Shown here piece by piece: positions 23,418 through 34,055 of a stretch of 64,000 nucleotides of DNA. Source of the DNA: Diphasiastrum complanatum (lineage: Eukaryota > Streptophyta > Lycopodiopsida > Lycopodiales > Lycopodiaceae); assembly GCA_029204225.1 (NCBI GenBank), contig CM055098.1, positions 2,107,106-2,171,105 of the forward strand, written 5' to 3'. Position 1 is the stretch's first letter; every line of letters begins with the position of its first letter. Position numbers and translations under genes: made by a program. The notes below the pieces were generated by a model. It was not told where the DNA came from. It saw nothing but the letters and a program-made list of their open reading frames with translations, and did not search any database.

Positions 23418-23941
23418 CAAGTTTAATTTCTTAGAATTAAAATATTCAAGGTAGGTAGAAGTAGAAACTCGAGCTACCATAGGAATTGCCATTTGTACTT
23501 TACATGCCACAATTAATGCATGAAAAGACTATGTGGCACAATTAGACATAGTGAGGTGGCTTGGATAAGTCTAGATAGCTTGAGAGGTGGATCCACAACT
23601 CCAATTCAACTCAAAGTAGGAGAAGAGTCCATGGATCTATATATATGTGATGTACTCTTATTGAGAAGATGATGAAATTTGTGTGTAATGCAAATTTGGA
23701 GACAAGCTCTTTGTGCTCTCTCTCTCTCCACAAGTTTTGTACTTGCTATTTTCTGTCTCTAGCCAAGTAGAGGCTTTTATGATGCTTAGTCTTATGTTTT
23801 GCTGACAGATCTTGCTTGTAACACAATAATATTGCTTGTATGATCAGCTTTCCTATTGACAACCAATGCTAGTCTGATCTTTATGGTGTTATTGTGCTTA
23901 GGAGATAAAAAATACATGTGTAGGGCATCCCACACGTGTGA
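23418..23941 (+). repeat. Dispersed LTR-like repeat (family C), copy 1
   Basis: About 520 bp matching 53072-53588 on the same strand at roughly 90 percent by eye, from TCTTAGAATWAAAATATTC to CCCACACGTGTGAATTCA. It has CTATATATATGTG (TATA-like) near 23637 and a pyrimidine run. The end GAATTCARCA is LTR-like, but no TG start is seen, so it may be a truncated LTR. It separates a minus-strand gypsy integrase from a plus-strand copia RNase H. Confidence 0.85.
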
Positions 23942-23944
23942 ATT

Positions 23945-24615
23945 CAGCAGCAGACCATTGTAGCCCAGTTATCCTTCGAAGCAGAGCACGTAGCAGTAGC
24001 AAAGATGGCCAATGAAATAATCTGGCTAAGGCAGTTCCTAGACGAATTGGACGAAACAAGGAACGAGCCCCTGGTTTGCAGATGGACAACACCTCTACAA
24101 TACACCTGACAAAAGATCCCGTGTTCCATTCCAAAACAAAGCATATTGCGATCAAGTACCACTTGATCAAGGATCTAATTGAGAAGAAGATGCTGCAGAC
24201 CACCTTCATCGGAACGAGAGACATGGTTGCTGACATCTTCACTAAAGCCCTGGACAAAGGAATCTTTGAGAGACAAAGGAGCAGTCTCGGGATCATAAAG
24301 CTATCATGCTTTGAGAGGGAGATGAAGAAACAAAACGTTTCTAATTACAAAGCCTTGCTAGCATTCAACCCTCAGCCCAATGAAGACATTCGTAAACTCG
24401 AAAATGTGGAGACACAAAACACGAAGAGTTTCGCGAACACGAAAGTCAAAGGAGATGAAGACGAACGATTCGTGAACACGAAAGATCCACAAATGAGATT
24501 CTTTTGCAGTCCAGTACGAGAGAAAGGCATACGAGCAAATGAAACTCATTTTGCCCTCACGCTCCAAAGAGTACTAGCTAAGATCATGCAAGTACCCAGA
24601 AGTACAGAGATATGA
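23945..24615 (+). pseudogene. Copia RNase H with C-terminal extension, plus-strand copy
   Basis: Starts inside RNase H (the usual QTIVAQSSCEAEYV region, frameshifted near 24.06-24.08 kb). It continues LQMDNTSTIHLTKDP, HIAIKYHLIKDLIEKK and DMVADIFTKALDKGIF. After the usual end it runs on for about 110 codons as a charged tail with the repeat SFANTKVK and RFVNTKDP. The minus-strand copy at 25.5-26.2 kb has a matching tail (MFANAKVK, IFVNTLAK), so the extension is a family feature. The left part of the element is lost at the repeat boundary. Confidence 0.82.
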
Positions 24616-25540
24616 TCTAATGGCATGACGTCAGTAGATACTTCCTAGGTTGTGGCTAATCTGCCACTCTTGTAACTCCTTGACTAGTTGCTTAATCACT
24701 CTGATCTTAGATTTACATAGAGTGACCATGCTTACTGGATGATACTTGACATATAGATCAATAGAATACACATAGTGTAACAGTGAGAAATAGTTTGATG
24801 CTAGTAAGCAATCAAGACAAAAAATACTTGTCTGCCTGTGTGAGAAGACAATTTTGTCTAGGATCAGAAGAACCAACTGTCCGCTAGTAAAGCAAGACGA
24901 TTACCCGTGAGAGAACCGTGTTTCTCTCACGCCAATGCACTACGTGGATATGCATGTAGTGCTCAAGGAATCAGAAAATAGAAATCAATAGATGATATTG
25001 TAGCCTTCGCACACATATCTATTTGTGTTGTGTCTGATCTCGAATGCAAATGTTTCTGCTGTTAATCGCATGTCTAAGTTTCTTCTTGTTCATTTTAAAT
25101 TCTGCACTTTGGTTGAAACTATGTTGAATGTTTATTAATTTTATGAATGTAGAAAGAGTCATGCTTGATTTGTTTTCGCAAAAGTCTGATAAATCTGACA
25201 AATTCATCAGCCATCATTTCTCAACACTTACTAGCGGACTTGTTGGATATCTATGGATCCTACTTACAGAACTTGTCTCGCTCACAGGTGGACTTCTATT
25301 CTGTATTTTTGTCATCTTGCTTACTAGCATTAGACTTCATCATATTGTATCATGCATCAACTAGAAGGTATGTAGTTGCGTCATGCAACTTCTAGATTAG
25401 AGTGATTAAACATCCACAACTAATCACGAATTACAAGAGTGACAAATTAGCCATGACCTAGAGTGTATTTGCTGATGTCATGATATCAGATCAAATATCT
25501 ATAATTCTTGGTACTTGCATGATCTTGCTGGTCCTTTTTA
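24616..25540. repeat. Centre of a copia tail-to-tail inverted repeat (LTR-like arms)
   Basis: The plus-strand segment 24560-24890 and the reverse complement of 25540-25225 correspond. Both hold AAGATCATGCAAGTACC, a CATGACRTCAGYA block, TTGTAAYTC, TTTAATCACTCT and TGATGCTAGTAAGCAA-like landmarks. They are the 3' ends of the two copia copies facing each other. About 330 bp in the middle (24890-25225) is unpaired. No ORF is supported. Confidence 0.7.
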
Positions 25541-28500
25541 GAGTGTGAGGGCAGAAAAAGTTGTCGCGACGATTTTTGTGTCGCTTCGTGTCTTTTGACT
25601 TTCCGTCATATGACTTTCTCTTGCTGTATCATGGAACATTCTTTTTCGCGAATTTTCTCGTTCATGTCTTTTCGCTAGGGTGTTCACAAATATTTTTGCT
25701 TCGTTCCTTTTGACTTTCGCGTTCGCGAACATTTTTGTCAGAGCGAGGGCTGAAAGCTAGCAAGGCCTTGGTAATAGAAACGTTTTGTTTCTTCAGCTCC
25801 CTCTCAAAGCATGATAGCTTGCCGACTCCAAGACGGCTCCTCTGTCTCTCAAAAATTCCTTTGTCTAGGGCTTTTGTGAAAATGTCATCAACCATGTCTT
25901 TTGTTCCAATGAAGATGGTCTGCAACATCTTCTTCTCAATCAGATCCCTGATCAAGTGGTACTTGATCGCAATATGTTTTTTCCTTGAGTGGAACACAAG
26001 ATCTTTCGTTAGATGTATTGCAATGTGTTATCCATCTGCAAAACCAGAGGCTCGTTTCTTGTTTCGTCCCAATTCGTCCAGGAACTATTTGAGCCAAAAT
26101 ATCTCATTGGCCATCTTTGCTGATGCAACGTACTCTGCTTCGCAAGATGACTGAGCCACAATGGTTTGCTTCTTGCTGACCCAGAGAATTGTTGCTTCTG
26201 TCGCAATGGTGCATTCTCTTGAGACGCTTTTACAATCGTCCTTGAGAGATGCCCAACTAGCATCACTGTAGGAAAGCATCTTGAACCCTGCATCACGACA
26301 ATAACACAAGCCATAGTCTCTCGTTAATTGAAGATATTGCAAAATTCGTTTTGCAATCTTCCAATGTGTTGAGCTTGGATTCGTGTAGAATTGGCTCATC
26401 CTGACCGCTGCATTTTAGCAATGTTAGGACATGTGTTATCTGCAAGATACATCAGCAAACCTATCAGCTTCCTGTTAGGTGTGAGCTGCATTTGTTCTAT
26501 CTCTTTTTCAGTCCTCGGACAATCATGATCCACAATCTCAAAATATTTCAAGATGTCTTCCTTCACTTCAGCAATCAGCTTCTTACTCTTGTAGAGTATC
26601 AGAGTGTCATCCACATATACAGCCACAATAATGATCTGCCCATCTGTAATTCTGACATACACATTGGAATCAGCCATTAGTGGCTTGAATCCTAATGATT
26701 TTAGGGTTTTATCCTTCTTTTTGTACCATTGTCGAGCTGATTGTTTCAAACCGTAGATACTTCTATGCATTCTGCATGCATAATCAAGAAGTGAATTTGA
26801 GACGTATCCTGGGGGTTGATCCATGTAGACCTCTTCGTCTAACTCACCATGCAAGAAGGTTGTCTTCTCGTCCATAATGTGGATCCTGAGGTCATAAGCA
26901 ACTGCATATGCAAATAAAAGATGTAGGGACGAATGTTTGACAACAGGGGAGAAGGTTTTAGAGTAGTCAATACCATATCTCTGAGAAAATCCCTTCGCTA
27001 CTAGTCTTGCCTTGTATTTCAAGACATTTCCATTCGGTCCATACCTGAGTTTGAAAACCCATTTGTATTTGACAATCTTGCACTTATGTGATAATGGCTA
27101 CAATGTCCATACTTGGTTCTTCCTCATGGATTCCATCTCTTTGTTCATGGCTTGGATCCATTTGTCCTTCTCTGAACATTCAATCGCTTCTTCGAAAGTT
27201 TGTGGTTTGCCATTGAATCCACAGAACTCTTCTGATGTAGAAGCAGAGCTATCTGGCACGTATCTTGCTGGCGCTCTTCATGGTCTTGTCAACCTTCCAG
27301 GAGATCCTCCTGGGACAACAACACCTTTGTCTTTGTCTACTCTGCTAGGTCCGGAACCATCTTGGTTTACAAGTATTGTAGCAGTAAGCTGCCTCTCGAA
27401 TCTTTTGTCTTCTGATTCATCACTCGAATGTGAAGCGACTCGAAAATCTTCGTTTTCATGTTCGTCTTCTGCTCGTTCTATCACTGGTGACAAATCATAG
27501 TACTGTCTCTCCAGAATTTCATAGCCGACAAGATCATCATTGGACATTGTCCTGCTCTCATCAAATCTGACATCTCTCACTATCTTCACAGTGTTCGTGT
27601 TTGGTATGTAGACTCTGTAGTATGACGAATTGTTGTCATAACCTACTAGAAATCCCTGTTCATATTTCTCATCAAGCTTCTTTTGAAGCTTATTAGGAAT
27701 ATGTTGCACAACCAAAGATTTTGATGTGAGATAGGTTGGGCTTTCTACCCCACCATAACTCGTGTGGTGTCGTGTGAGGAACACCAGAATTATCTTTTTT
27801 GTTCTGGATGTATGCAGTTGTAGCTACTTTTTCAGCCCATAGTACCCTTGGAGCCTTTGAGTAGGCCATCATGCATCTGACAGCTTCCATCAGGGTCCTA
27901 TTCTTCCTCTCTACAACGTCGTTGTGCTGCGGTGTGTAGGCTGCAGTCCTTCTGTGAATGATGCCACGATCATTGTAGAAGTCAGTGAAGCAATTCGAGA
28001 TGTATTTGCCACCTCGATCTGTCCTGATCTGCTTTACTTTGTTGCATGTGCATCTCTCTGTCCAATTCACATATTCTATGAATTTATCAAGTGCTTCAGA
28101 TTTATTCTGAATAAAGTACACTCTGGCGAATTTACTATAATCATCAATGAAGGTTATGTAATATTTTGAGCCTCCTATTGAGATCATGTTGAAAGGCCCA
28201 CAGATGTCAAAATGCACTAACTCAAGAATCTTAGTCGTTCTGTAGGAGTCTTTGACAAATGGAGTGCGTGACATCTTACCCTTCAGACATGCATCACAGG
28301 TGGTCGAACTGGTTGCATTCGAGATGCTGACCCCTGTTATTGCTCCATGATGGCTTGCTTGGTAAAGTTCCATTGAGTTCATGTGGCATAGTCTCCTGTG
28401 CCACAAAGTATCTGGCGAATCATCATGAGTCTGATACACCTGATCTGCAGACAGACATACTTTCAGGTGATATAGATTACCTTTTCTTCTGTCTTGAGTG

Positions 28501-28595
28501 ATCAGGGTACTGGTACTGGCATCAACCACGTTGCATGCTTTGTCAAAAAACATCACACGCATCCCTGCATCAGCTATCCTTGCCACAGAAAGCAA
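25541..28595 (-). pseudogene. Ty1/copia pol: pre-integrase, integrase, RT, RNase H (damaged)
   Basis: Minus-strand order: GAG-pre-integrase (TLWHRRLCHMNSMELYQ), integrase zinc knuckle (CDACLKGK), DDE core with the Asp of HFDICGP, the Asp of IRTDRGGKY and the Glu of DVVERKNRTL, then the IFGCA block, RT (KARLVAKGFSQRYGIDYSKT, YGLKQSARQWY, catalytic VYVDDTLIL) and RNase H (SYSDASWA, SSCEAEYVASAKM). A deletion removes the end of RT, where the frame passes from KYFEIVDHDCP to a downstream block, and frames change near 27.7, 27.3-27.0, 26.4 and 25.7 kb. Gag and protease are missing; a histone pseudogene abuts at 28.6 kb. It forms one arm of the inverted repeat with 23.9-24.9 kb and has the same charged RNase H extension. 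Confidence 0.92.
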
Positions 28596-28603
28596 GTCCT
28601 CCC

Positions 28604-29010
28604 ATGCAAGATGAGACAGGACCTAGCCAACCAGCAACACGGAGAAGGGCAGTCACACCGCCACCACCCTAGCAAGGCAAGGTCCTCAGAAGGATGCAAC
28701 CTCCGCAACCACGCCGCCGAAGGAAGAGCCGAATTCCGAACTGGTATAAGGAGATTCGAAAATACCAAAAATTCACGGAATTTCTCATACCGAGAGATCC
28801 ATTTGTCTGAATGATCAAGGAGATCATGACGAATTCTCCCTTGGGCTCAGAATTATGGGCGAGGTTGCATCAGCTATCCAAGAGGCGGCAAAAATGTATC
28901 TCACAAATTTGTTTGAAGACTCATTTTTGTGTGCTGTCCATTGTAAGAGAATTACTATACTTCCAAAGGACATGTTGTTGGCAAAGAGGTTGAGACGTGA
29001 GAGAAATTAA
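28604..29010 (+). pseudogene. Histone H3-family retropseudogene, probably CENH3-like
   Basis: The histone fold is plain: KEIRKYQKFTEFLIPRDPFV, MIKEIM, then after a frameshift near 28.86 kb AIQEAAKMYLTNLFEDSFLC, AVHCKRITILPKDMLLAKRL, RRERN and a stop at 29008-29010. In-frame stops occur at 28670 and 28808. The N-tail is Arg/Pro-rich and unlike canonical H3. Features pointing to the centromeric variant are LIPxxPF in place of LIRKLPF and a Trp followed by AE(V)ASAIQEAA, matching the CENH3 RWTAEALxALQEAA region. There are no introns although plant CENH3 genes have several, so it is read as a processed copy. Canonical H3 origin with heavy drift is the alternative. Confidence 0.85.
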
Positions 29011-29167
29011 ACACGATGTACTTCAAATTTTGAGATAATCATATCAGATCATTTTTGTCATCGGACTCTGTTGAATTATTGTGTGAATTCATTTTATGAT
29101 GAAATATACTTTTCTGTGAATGTTTTTGGTTTTCTAATTTTTTTATCGGAGTGTATATCAAATGTTG

Positions 29168-29383
29168 ATTTGCATGCAAGGGCACGGAGGGGGCCCGTTT
29201 GACTCAATCAAATTGCCTCTGTCCATGCCCTTGCGTGATTTGCACGCAAGGGCACGGACAGAGGGCATTTGACCAGATCAAACGACCTCCCTCCGTGCCC
29301 TTGCATGCAAATCATGCAAGGGCGCAGAGGGAGGCTGTTTAACCGAGTTAAACGGGTTCCCTCCATGCCCTTGCGTGCAAATT
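29168..29383. repeat. Three consecutive GC-rich imperfect hairpins
   Basis: Adjacent palindromes at 29168-29238, 29239-29312 and 29313-29383, each about 70-74 bp. Each has outer arms with TTTGCRYGCAAGGGC and GCCCTTGCRTGCAAA, an inner GGAGGG/CCCTCC stem and an AT-rich tip such as TTTGACCAGATCAAA that is itself palindromic. The middle one is nearly perfect. The block is much more GC-rich than its surroundings and interrupts the reading frame of the minus-strand gene ending at 29.39 kb. Confidence 0.9.
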
Positions 29384-29389
29384 TAGTAG

Positions 29390-30820
29390 CATCAGCATGC
29401 TCCTCATAAGGTCCAACCGCTGAGGCCAGAAGTAATCTGGACTCAAACCCTGGGCAGAAGTTCTGCAAGATAGCGCTCCTTCGTACACAATAGGCCTTTG
29501 GTGCAGTCTGTGGAAGTGGAGCATCTACAAGATGCTTTGATAGTGCTTTGCACTTGACCAGCTCAGTGGGCCCATCAGGACTATACTCATTGCTGAAACA
29601 GAAGATGTAGTTGTCAGGGAATTGTTCAATGTAGTATGCCAGGGATGCATCTGGCTTTCGTTCTATTCGATCCTCACGAGAACCTCCGCTCCTCATTGCA
29701 AAACTGTCAATCTCCACCGCATACTACAATACATTATATAAGAATGTTATAATTACAATGAACAGATTCAGAAATGGGAATAAGCATGGACGAGAGTATT
29801 TGTTGACAAAGAGCTTGCCTGAGATCCTTCATCCTCATTCTCACTTTTTGCAAGCACAATTCCATGGCCTTTGTATGGCATCTCAGTTGTGGAAATCGGT
29901 AATTTCCCAAATTGTTTATGCTCAATCTCCGGTGGCTGCAAAGTCTTCAGTACACACAAAATTTTTGCCAGAGCTTGCTCAGTAGTATCTGCGTCATCTC
30001 CAATCAACTGTCGAAATGTATCGTCTGGCACTGAGTGGTCAAAGGTGTTGGTGCCATTTTGCAATTTCACTAATCCTGCCAACATCTCATCCTCTCGTAA
30101 GTCGAGGATATGTTACAAGTCATGTAGAAACAAATACTCTTGCCCATCAATTATCACTGGGGCAAGGTCACGTATTTGCAGCATGTGATCGGAGTCGTCT
30201 ACGTCCTCCGGTTGGGTAGATGTTGATGCAACTGAAGCCATCTGTCGTTCAAGCTTTGTTTCCTTCACAGGTGTTAATTCCTCTTCTGCTTCTTGGTCTT
30301 TCATTTTGCTGACTTTCATGCTAGGATCCTGTTTTTCTTCAGTGGTATTTGTAGGAGATTCATTTAACAAAAAAATCACACTAATTTCACCTGACAAGGA
30401 CTTGTTTCCTACACTTTTGAGATTAAAATTTACTTGTTGATCGCGCGTTAACTCCAAAAAGTGCTCGTTCCCCAGGTGGCTAACAAACCTATTGAGTTAG
30501 GCAGCAAAAGCTCTATCTCCTTTCCATATATATGTTAGCAAATTATACGGAATCCAAGAAATATCGTAGCCAGGTATTCTTACCGAGTAAGGCATCAAGT
30601 TCTCTTCTATATACTCACTTACATACCTGAAATCATCACTATTCGCACGTAGAGTTGCTAGGGTATCTATTTTGGCAGTGAACATAGCATAGATGCGATC
30701 TATTTGATTAGCAAATGTTGTGTCAGCCAATAGATTTGCCAACTTTGTCTTCGAAGGATGCCTCGTGAACATAATGAGACAATATGAAAGATTATTAGTA
30801 CAAGCGCAAGTGCAAAGCAT
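29390..30820 (-). pseudogene. Decayed minus-strand gene of unknown family, with GC-AG intron
   Basis: One frame runs from 30820 to 29819 with two stops. It includes SKTKLANLLADTTFANQIDR, EYIEENLMPYSVRIPGYDIS, an acidic linker (TKLERQMASVASTSTQPEDV), APVIIDGQEYLFLHDL and PDDTFRQLIGDDADTTEQAL. A 95-bp intron is proposed at 29818-29724 with a GC donor (CAG|gcaagc) and AG acceptor, keeping phase 0 into YAVEIDSFAMRS, YYIEQFPDNYIFCFSNEY and TELVKCKALSKHLVDAP. The frame then runs into the triple hairpin. No known domain was recognised. It lies downstream of, and on the same strand as, the gene at 31.1-33.7 kb and may belong with it. Confidence 0.55.
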
Positions 30821-31119
30821 TTACCAAAACTAAGAAAGCCAAGAGAGCAAGAAAAATGTGTGCTTGAAAATGAGATAAAGTGGTCTTATGTAGGAAAAAG
30901 TTTTTCAAAAATAGACATGATTTTAATACTGTATCAACTAAAGTCTATTTATAGTAATCAAATAAATTATACCACTATACTTCAAAAAAATGTAATATTC
31001 TCAATAGATTCTATTTGTTCATTGTGTGCTATTTCTGAAATGCCATCGTCTTCATTGGATGTTCTTTGCCGAGGAACCCATCGCTTCCCTACACGAACCC
31101 GAGACATCCTCCATTCCCT

Positions 31120-33705
31120 ATGCCTTGCATTAGCTGTGGATGACTTCCAAGCGGCTCTTCTGGGTAAATTTGATGAAGAGATCATTGAACCCTCGAGCCC
31201 GTGTTTCTTCGATGTTTTGTCTGCTCAAAACTCCTCTATAACACCACTGAAACATCTCTACCAAGGAATTGCTAAGACCTTTACCTCCACCGTTCTTGAA
31301 GTTTTGAAATACGCAGCCTTGGCCCTGTAATGACTCTTCTCCATCCCTTGGGTATTCCAAATAGCCAATGATCCATATGTCTTTAAAAATCAAGGTCCAT
31401 GAGCGTACAAAATGTGCTATTTGCAAAAGAATCTAATTAGTACATTTCACTTGGATAGAACTTACAAAGAAAAAAATAAAGACAAAACACTGACCATATA
31501 ATAAATGATGTGTGTTTTTCCCCATGCATCAATCATCAATCAAGTGAATGCTTGTATTTCCGTCTGATATCTATCATAATCTTCTTCCCTCAAGTCTTTT
31601 TTATTGATAGTCAGTGACAAAGCATCAAATGCTTGCCACACCTTTGCACGTGTGGCAGCCATACGCGGATCCGAGCCAATATTTGTTGTGCATTCACATA
31701 CTCTCTTCCAATACTCCCATTGAAGACTACTTTCTCGTCCAGTATGATTTGACAAGAAATGCCTTGCTTTTGCGCCCCCCATGGAAACTTTTGCTGGCAA
31801 GTCTTGAGTTTTCCCACTCAACTCAACGTCCTTGGAAAGATCCACATGGCCTCCGTGACGTCCCATTTCTGATAACACTACCTCTAGATTTCAAATGCTA
31901 ACATTCGCGCGTGATTTGGGTTGCATATTCCATGCATAGCAACAATGCAAATATAACAACTTGTCCAATATTCGCAATTCACCATGGATTGTGCAAAAAT
32001 GGACTCTTTCGAGAGGAATTTCTAATACGGGACTCCATGCTTTGTCTAGATTGTGCCTGTTTGGTGGAACTCATTGGTTGCAATGCAACACACCTTTATT
32101 TCGGCCACTTTTAGACATACAATATATACAGAACTGTTTGGCATTCGCACCGAGCCCGCAACCAAACATGCATTTTAGGGTCTTCAAATCGGCAGCTAAG
32201 TGCCATTCCACAGTAAAATTTTGGCCATCAACACTTAGCAATTGTCCTCCATTTCGTGCTTGTATTACCTTGGATATATTGCATCGTTCAAATACCCACT
32301 TCAACACATCGTGGGTCTATTTATGAACTTCAAATGCAGCTATCCACCATATATGATTTTCAAATTGCACACTAAATTTCTTGGACTCACTTCCAGTTGA
32401 CTCCTGCAATGCTTGGTTCATCAACGTGATTGTGACACGTTCTAGTTTGCGACCTTTTACAATCTCCGCTTCATCCAACTTAAGGACAAATATAGCTTTG
32501 CCTCCAATATCTGCAATACCAAATTCTTGTAAATAACATACAATAATTGTTGCTTATGAAAAGTAGAAAAATAATAATTGAAATTGTTGTGAAACGAACT
32601 CACCATCTCTTTTGACATTGTAATGTCGTATCATCATTGCTTGACCTTTTCGAGATCCAAAACTATATTGCTGTATTGGTTATAATGAAAACGAACAATA
32701 GATCCCTTTTGCTTGCCTGGATATCTTAAAAGTATCATGAATATGGAAGAATTCACCTAATTCATTTTCTATAAATGAATTGCATTCTTGCTTTGTAGTT
32801 TGAAGCAATTTGTAAGTAGGTAATATTTGATGTTGTTTCAATCCGTTTTGATCAGATTTTTTCATAAATTTTTTCAATGCTCTATATCCTTTTTGACTCA
32901 CACCTCCTTGATCACATGCATAAACTATTTCTCTAACATTTGGATTCGGTTGAAACCTGGTAGCAAGTCTTCTTGCAATCTTTAAACGAAATGAATCACT
33001 CGTTTCATTTTCCACAATCTGCATCAAATCTTTACCCTTCATGAATTGCTTCATATGTTTGGTGCTTTGGAAATGATCTCCGACCATGTTATTCAAAAAT
33101 TCTTTCGTCAATCTCTTGCATCTTTTACTAGCACCACCACCTGGTGTCTAAACATCTAGTTTGCACCTTTTAGTATTGCCTTTTGGTTGGTCATCCGTTG
33201 AGACTCGACGCTTTCATTGAAATCCATATAATATCTTTTGAAGACTAATGTTTGAAGATTGCAATTCTTCAAACTTTGTGACAGATCTGGTGGGCTCCAA
33301 TTTTAGATTTGTTATCTCTTTAGCCAATGTCTGATTTGTTTGTTGCAATGATTTTAATTGCTCATTCATGTATGTAATATGAATGTTTGCACTATTCGCT
33401 AGCATTTCATCTTGGATTCTTCGAGAATCCATAATTTGACAGTAGCCAAGAAGTCCGTTGGCACCATCACCAACGAACCTTAGCAAACTATGTACATCAC
33501 AAAATTGAGGAGAAATATTGGTCAATGGATTAGGTGGATACAAATCATCTTTTACCCATAGATCGATATTTTTCATTCCTTTTAACCTCCAACAATGCAT
33601 TTCGTATGAGTTCAGATTAACACCCCATGCAGCTCTGGTTGTGGCATAATCCTTCTCTAAGTTCACATGCAAGTGACATTTGGTTCCCATCTTGAAAAAG
33701 TCCAA
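31120..33705 (-). pseudogene. Decayed three-exon minus-strand gene, transposon-like protein of unknown family
   Basis: Exon A 33705-32604, intron 32603-32511 (93 bp, GT-AG), exon B 32510-31495, intron 31494-31417 (78 bp, GT-AG), exon C from 31416. The frame is continuous across both introns. Features: DVHSLLRFVGDGANGLLGY, a coiled-coil segment near 33.3 kb, a helical region (LATRFQPNPNVREIVYACDQ), FTVEWHLAADLKTLKCMFG followed by ANAKQFCIYCMSKSG (C-x2-C), HGELRILDKL, WQAFDALSLTINKKDL, and YGSLAIWNTQGMEKSHYRAK. About seven stops and one late frameshift kill it. The ADLK...CxxC...HGxLRIxDKL...QGMEKSHYxAK layout recalls uncharacterised transposon-like eukaryotic proteins, but I cannot name the family. 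The start Met is provisional. Confidence 0.6.
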
Positions 33706-34029
33706 GGTCCAAGAAGATCTTCAAAAACAAATTTGGCTTAATGTTAGTTTGAAGTATACATTTGAAATGAGCTAGACATGGAGTATTGTGTCATGCCTAG
33801 GTCCTATGTGTTGTACTTTTGGGATGACATTCAATGATAGGCTTTGTCCTACTCTAAGGTTACCCTAGTATAGTCTATGTAACAAACCTACTAAAGTCTA
33901 TGAAAATGGATCTTAGAGATAGCTCTTAACTCATTCTCACTCTATGTGGTAACCCATGGTAAAGGTGCCACGTAGGATGGATTAGCATTACACTAATTAT
34001 GATTAAGAAACTTGTTTAGACAAGGAAGA
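33706..34029. other. Non-coding stretch between decayed gene and copia
   Basis: No ORF or family motif. A CTTTGTCCTACTCTAAGG-type sequence and TGCCACGTAGGATGG are seen but not assigned. It could be LTR remnant of the adjacent copia. Confidence 0.4.
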
Positions 34030-34055
34030 GGCCCTTTTTGAGTTCAAAAAGGGCC
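34030..34055. repeat. Perfect 26-bp palindrome at copia break
   Basis: GGCCCTTTTTGA, a GT spacer, then TCAAAAAGGGCC: two perfect 12-bp arms. It lies exactly where the minus-strand copia RT loses similarity, so it may mark a foldback or rearrangement junction. Confidence 0.85.

Noticed and set aside
23418..23941. Complete LTR with TG...CA ends and target duplication
   Set aside because: The right end fits, but neither copy has a TG start or matching 5-bp flanks, so it is reported only as an LTR-like repeat.
28567..28879. Identical 14-bp TGCATCAGCTATCC in copia and in the H3 pseudogene
   Set aside because: Both occurrences are explained by their own coding context; probably chance, not a target duplication.
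29168..29383. CRISPR-like array
   Set aside because: Repeats are inverted hairpins without unique spacers, in a plant genome.
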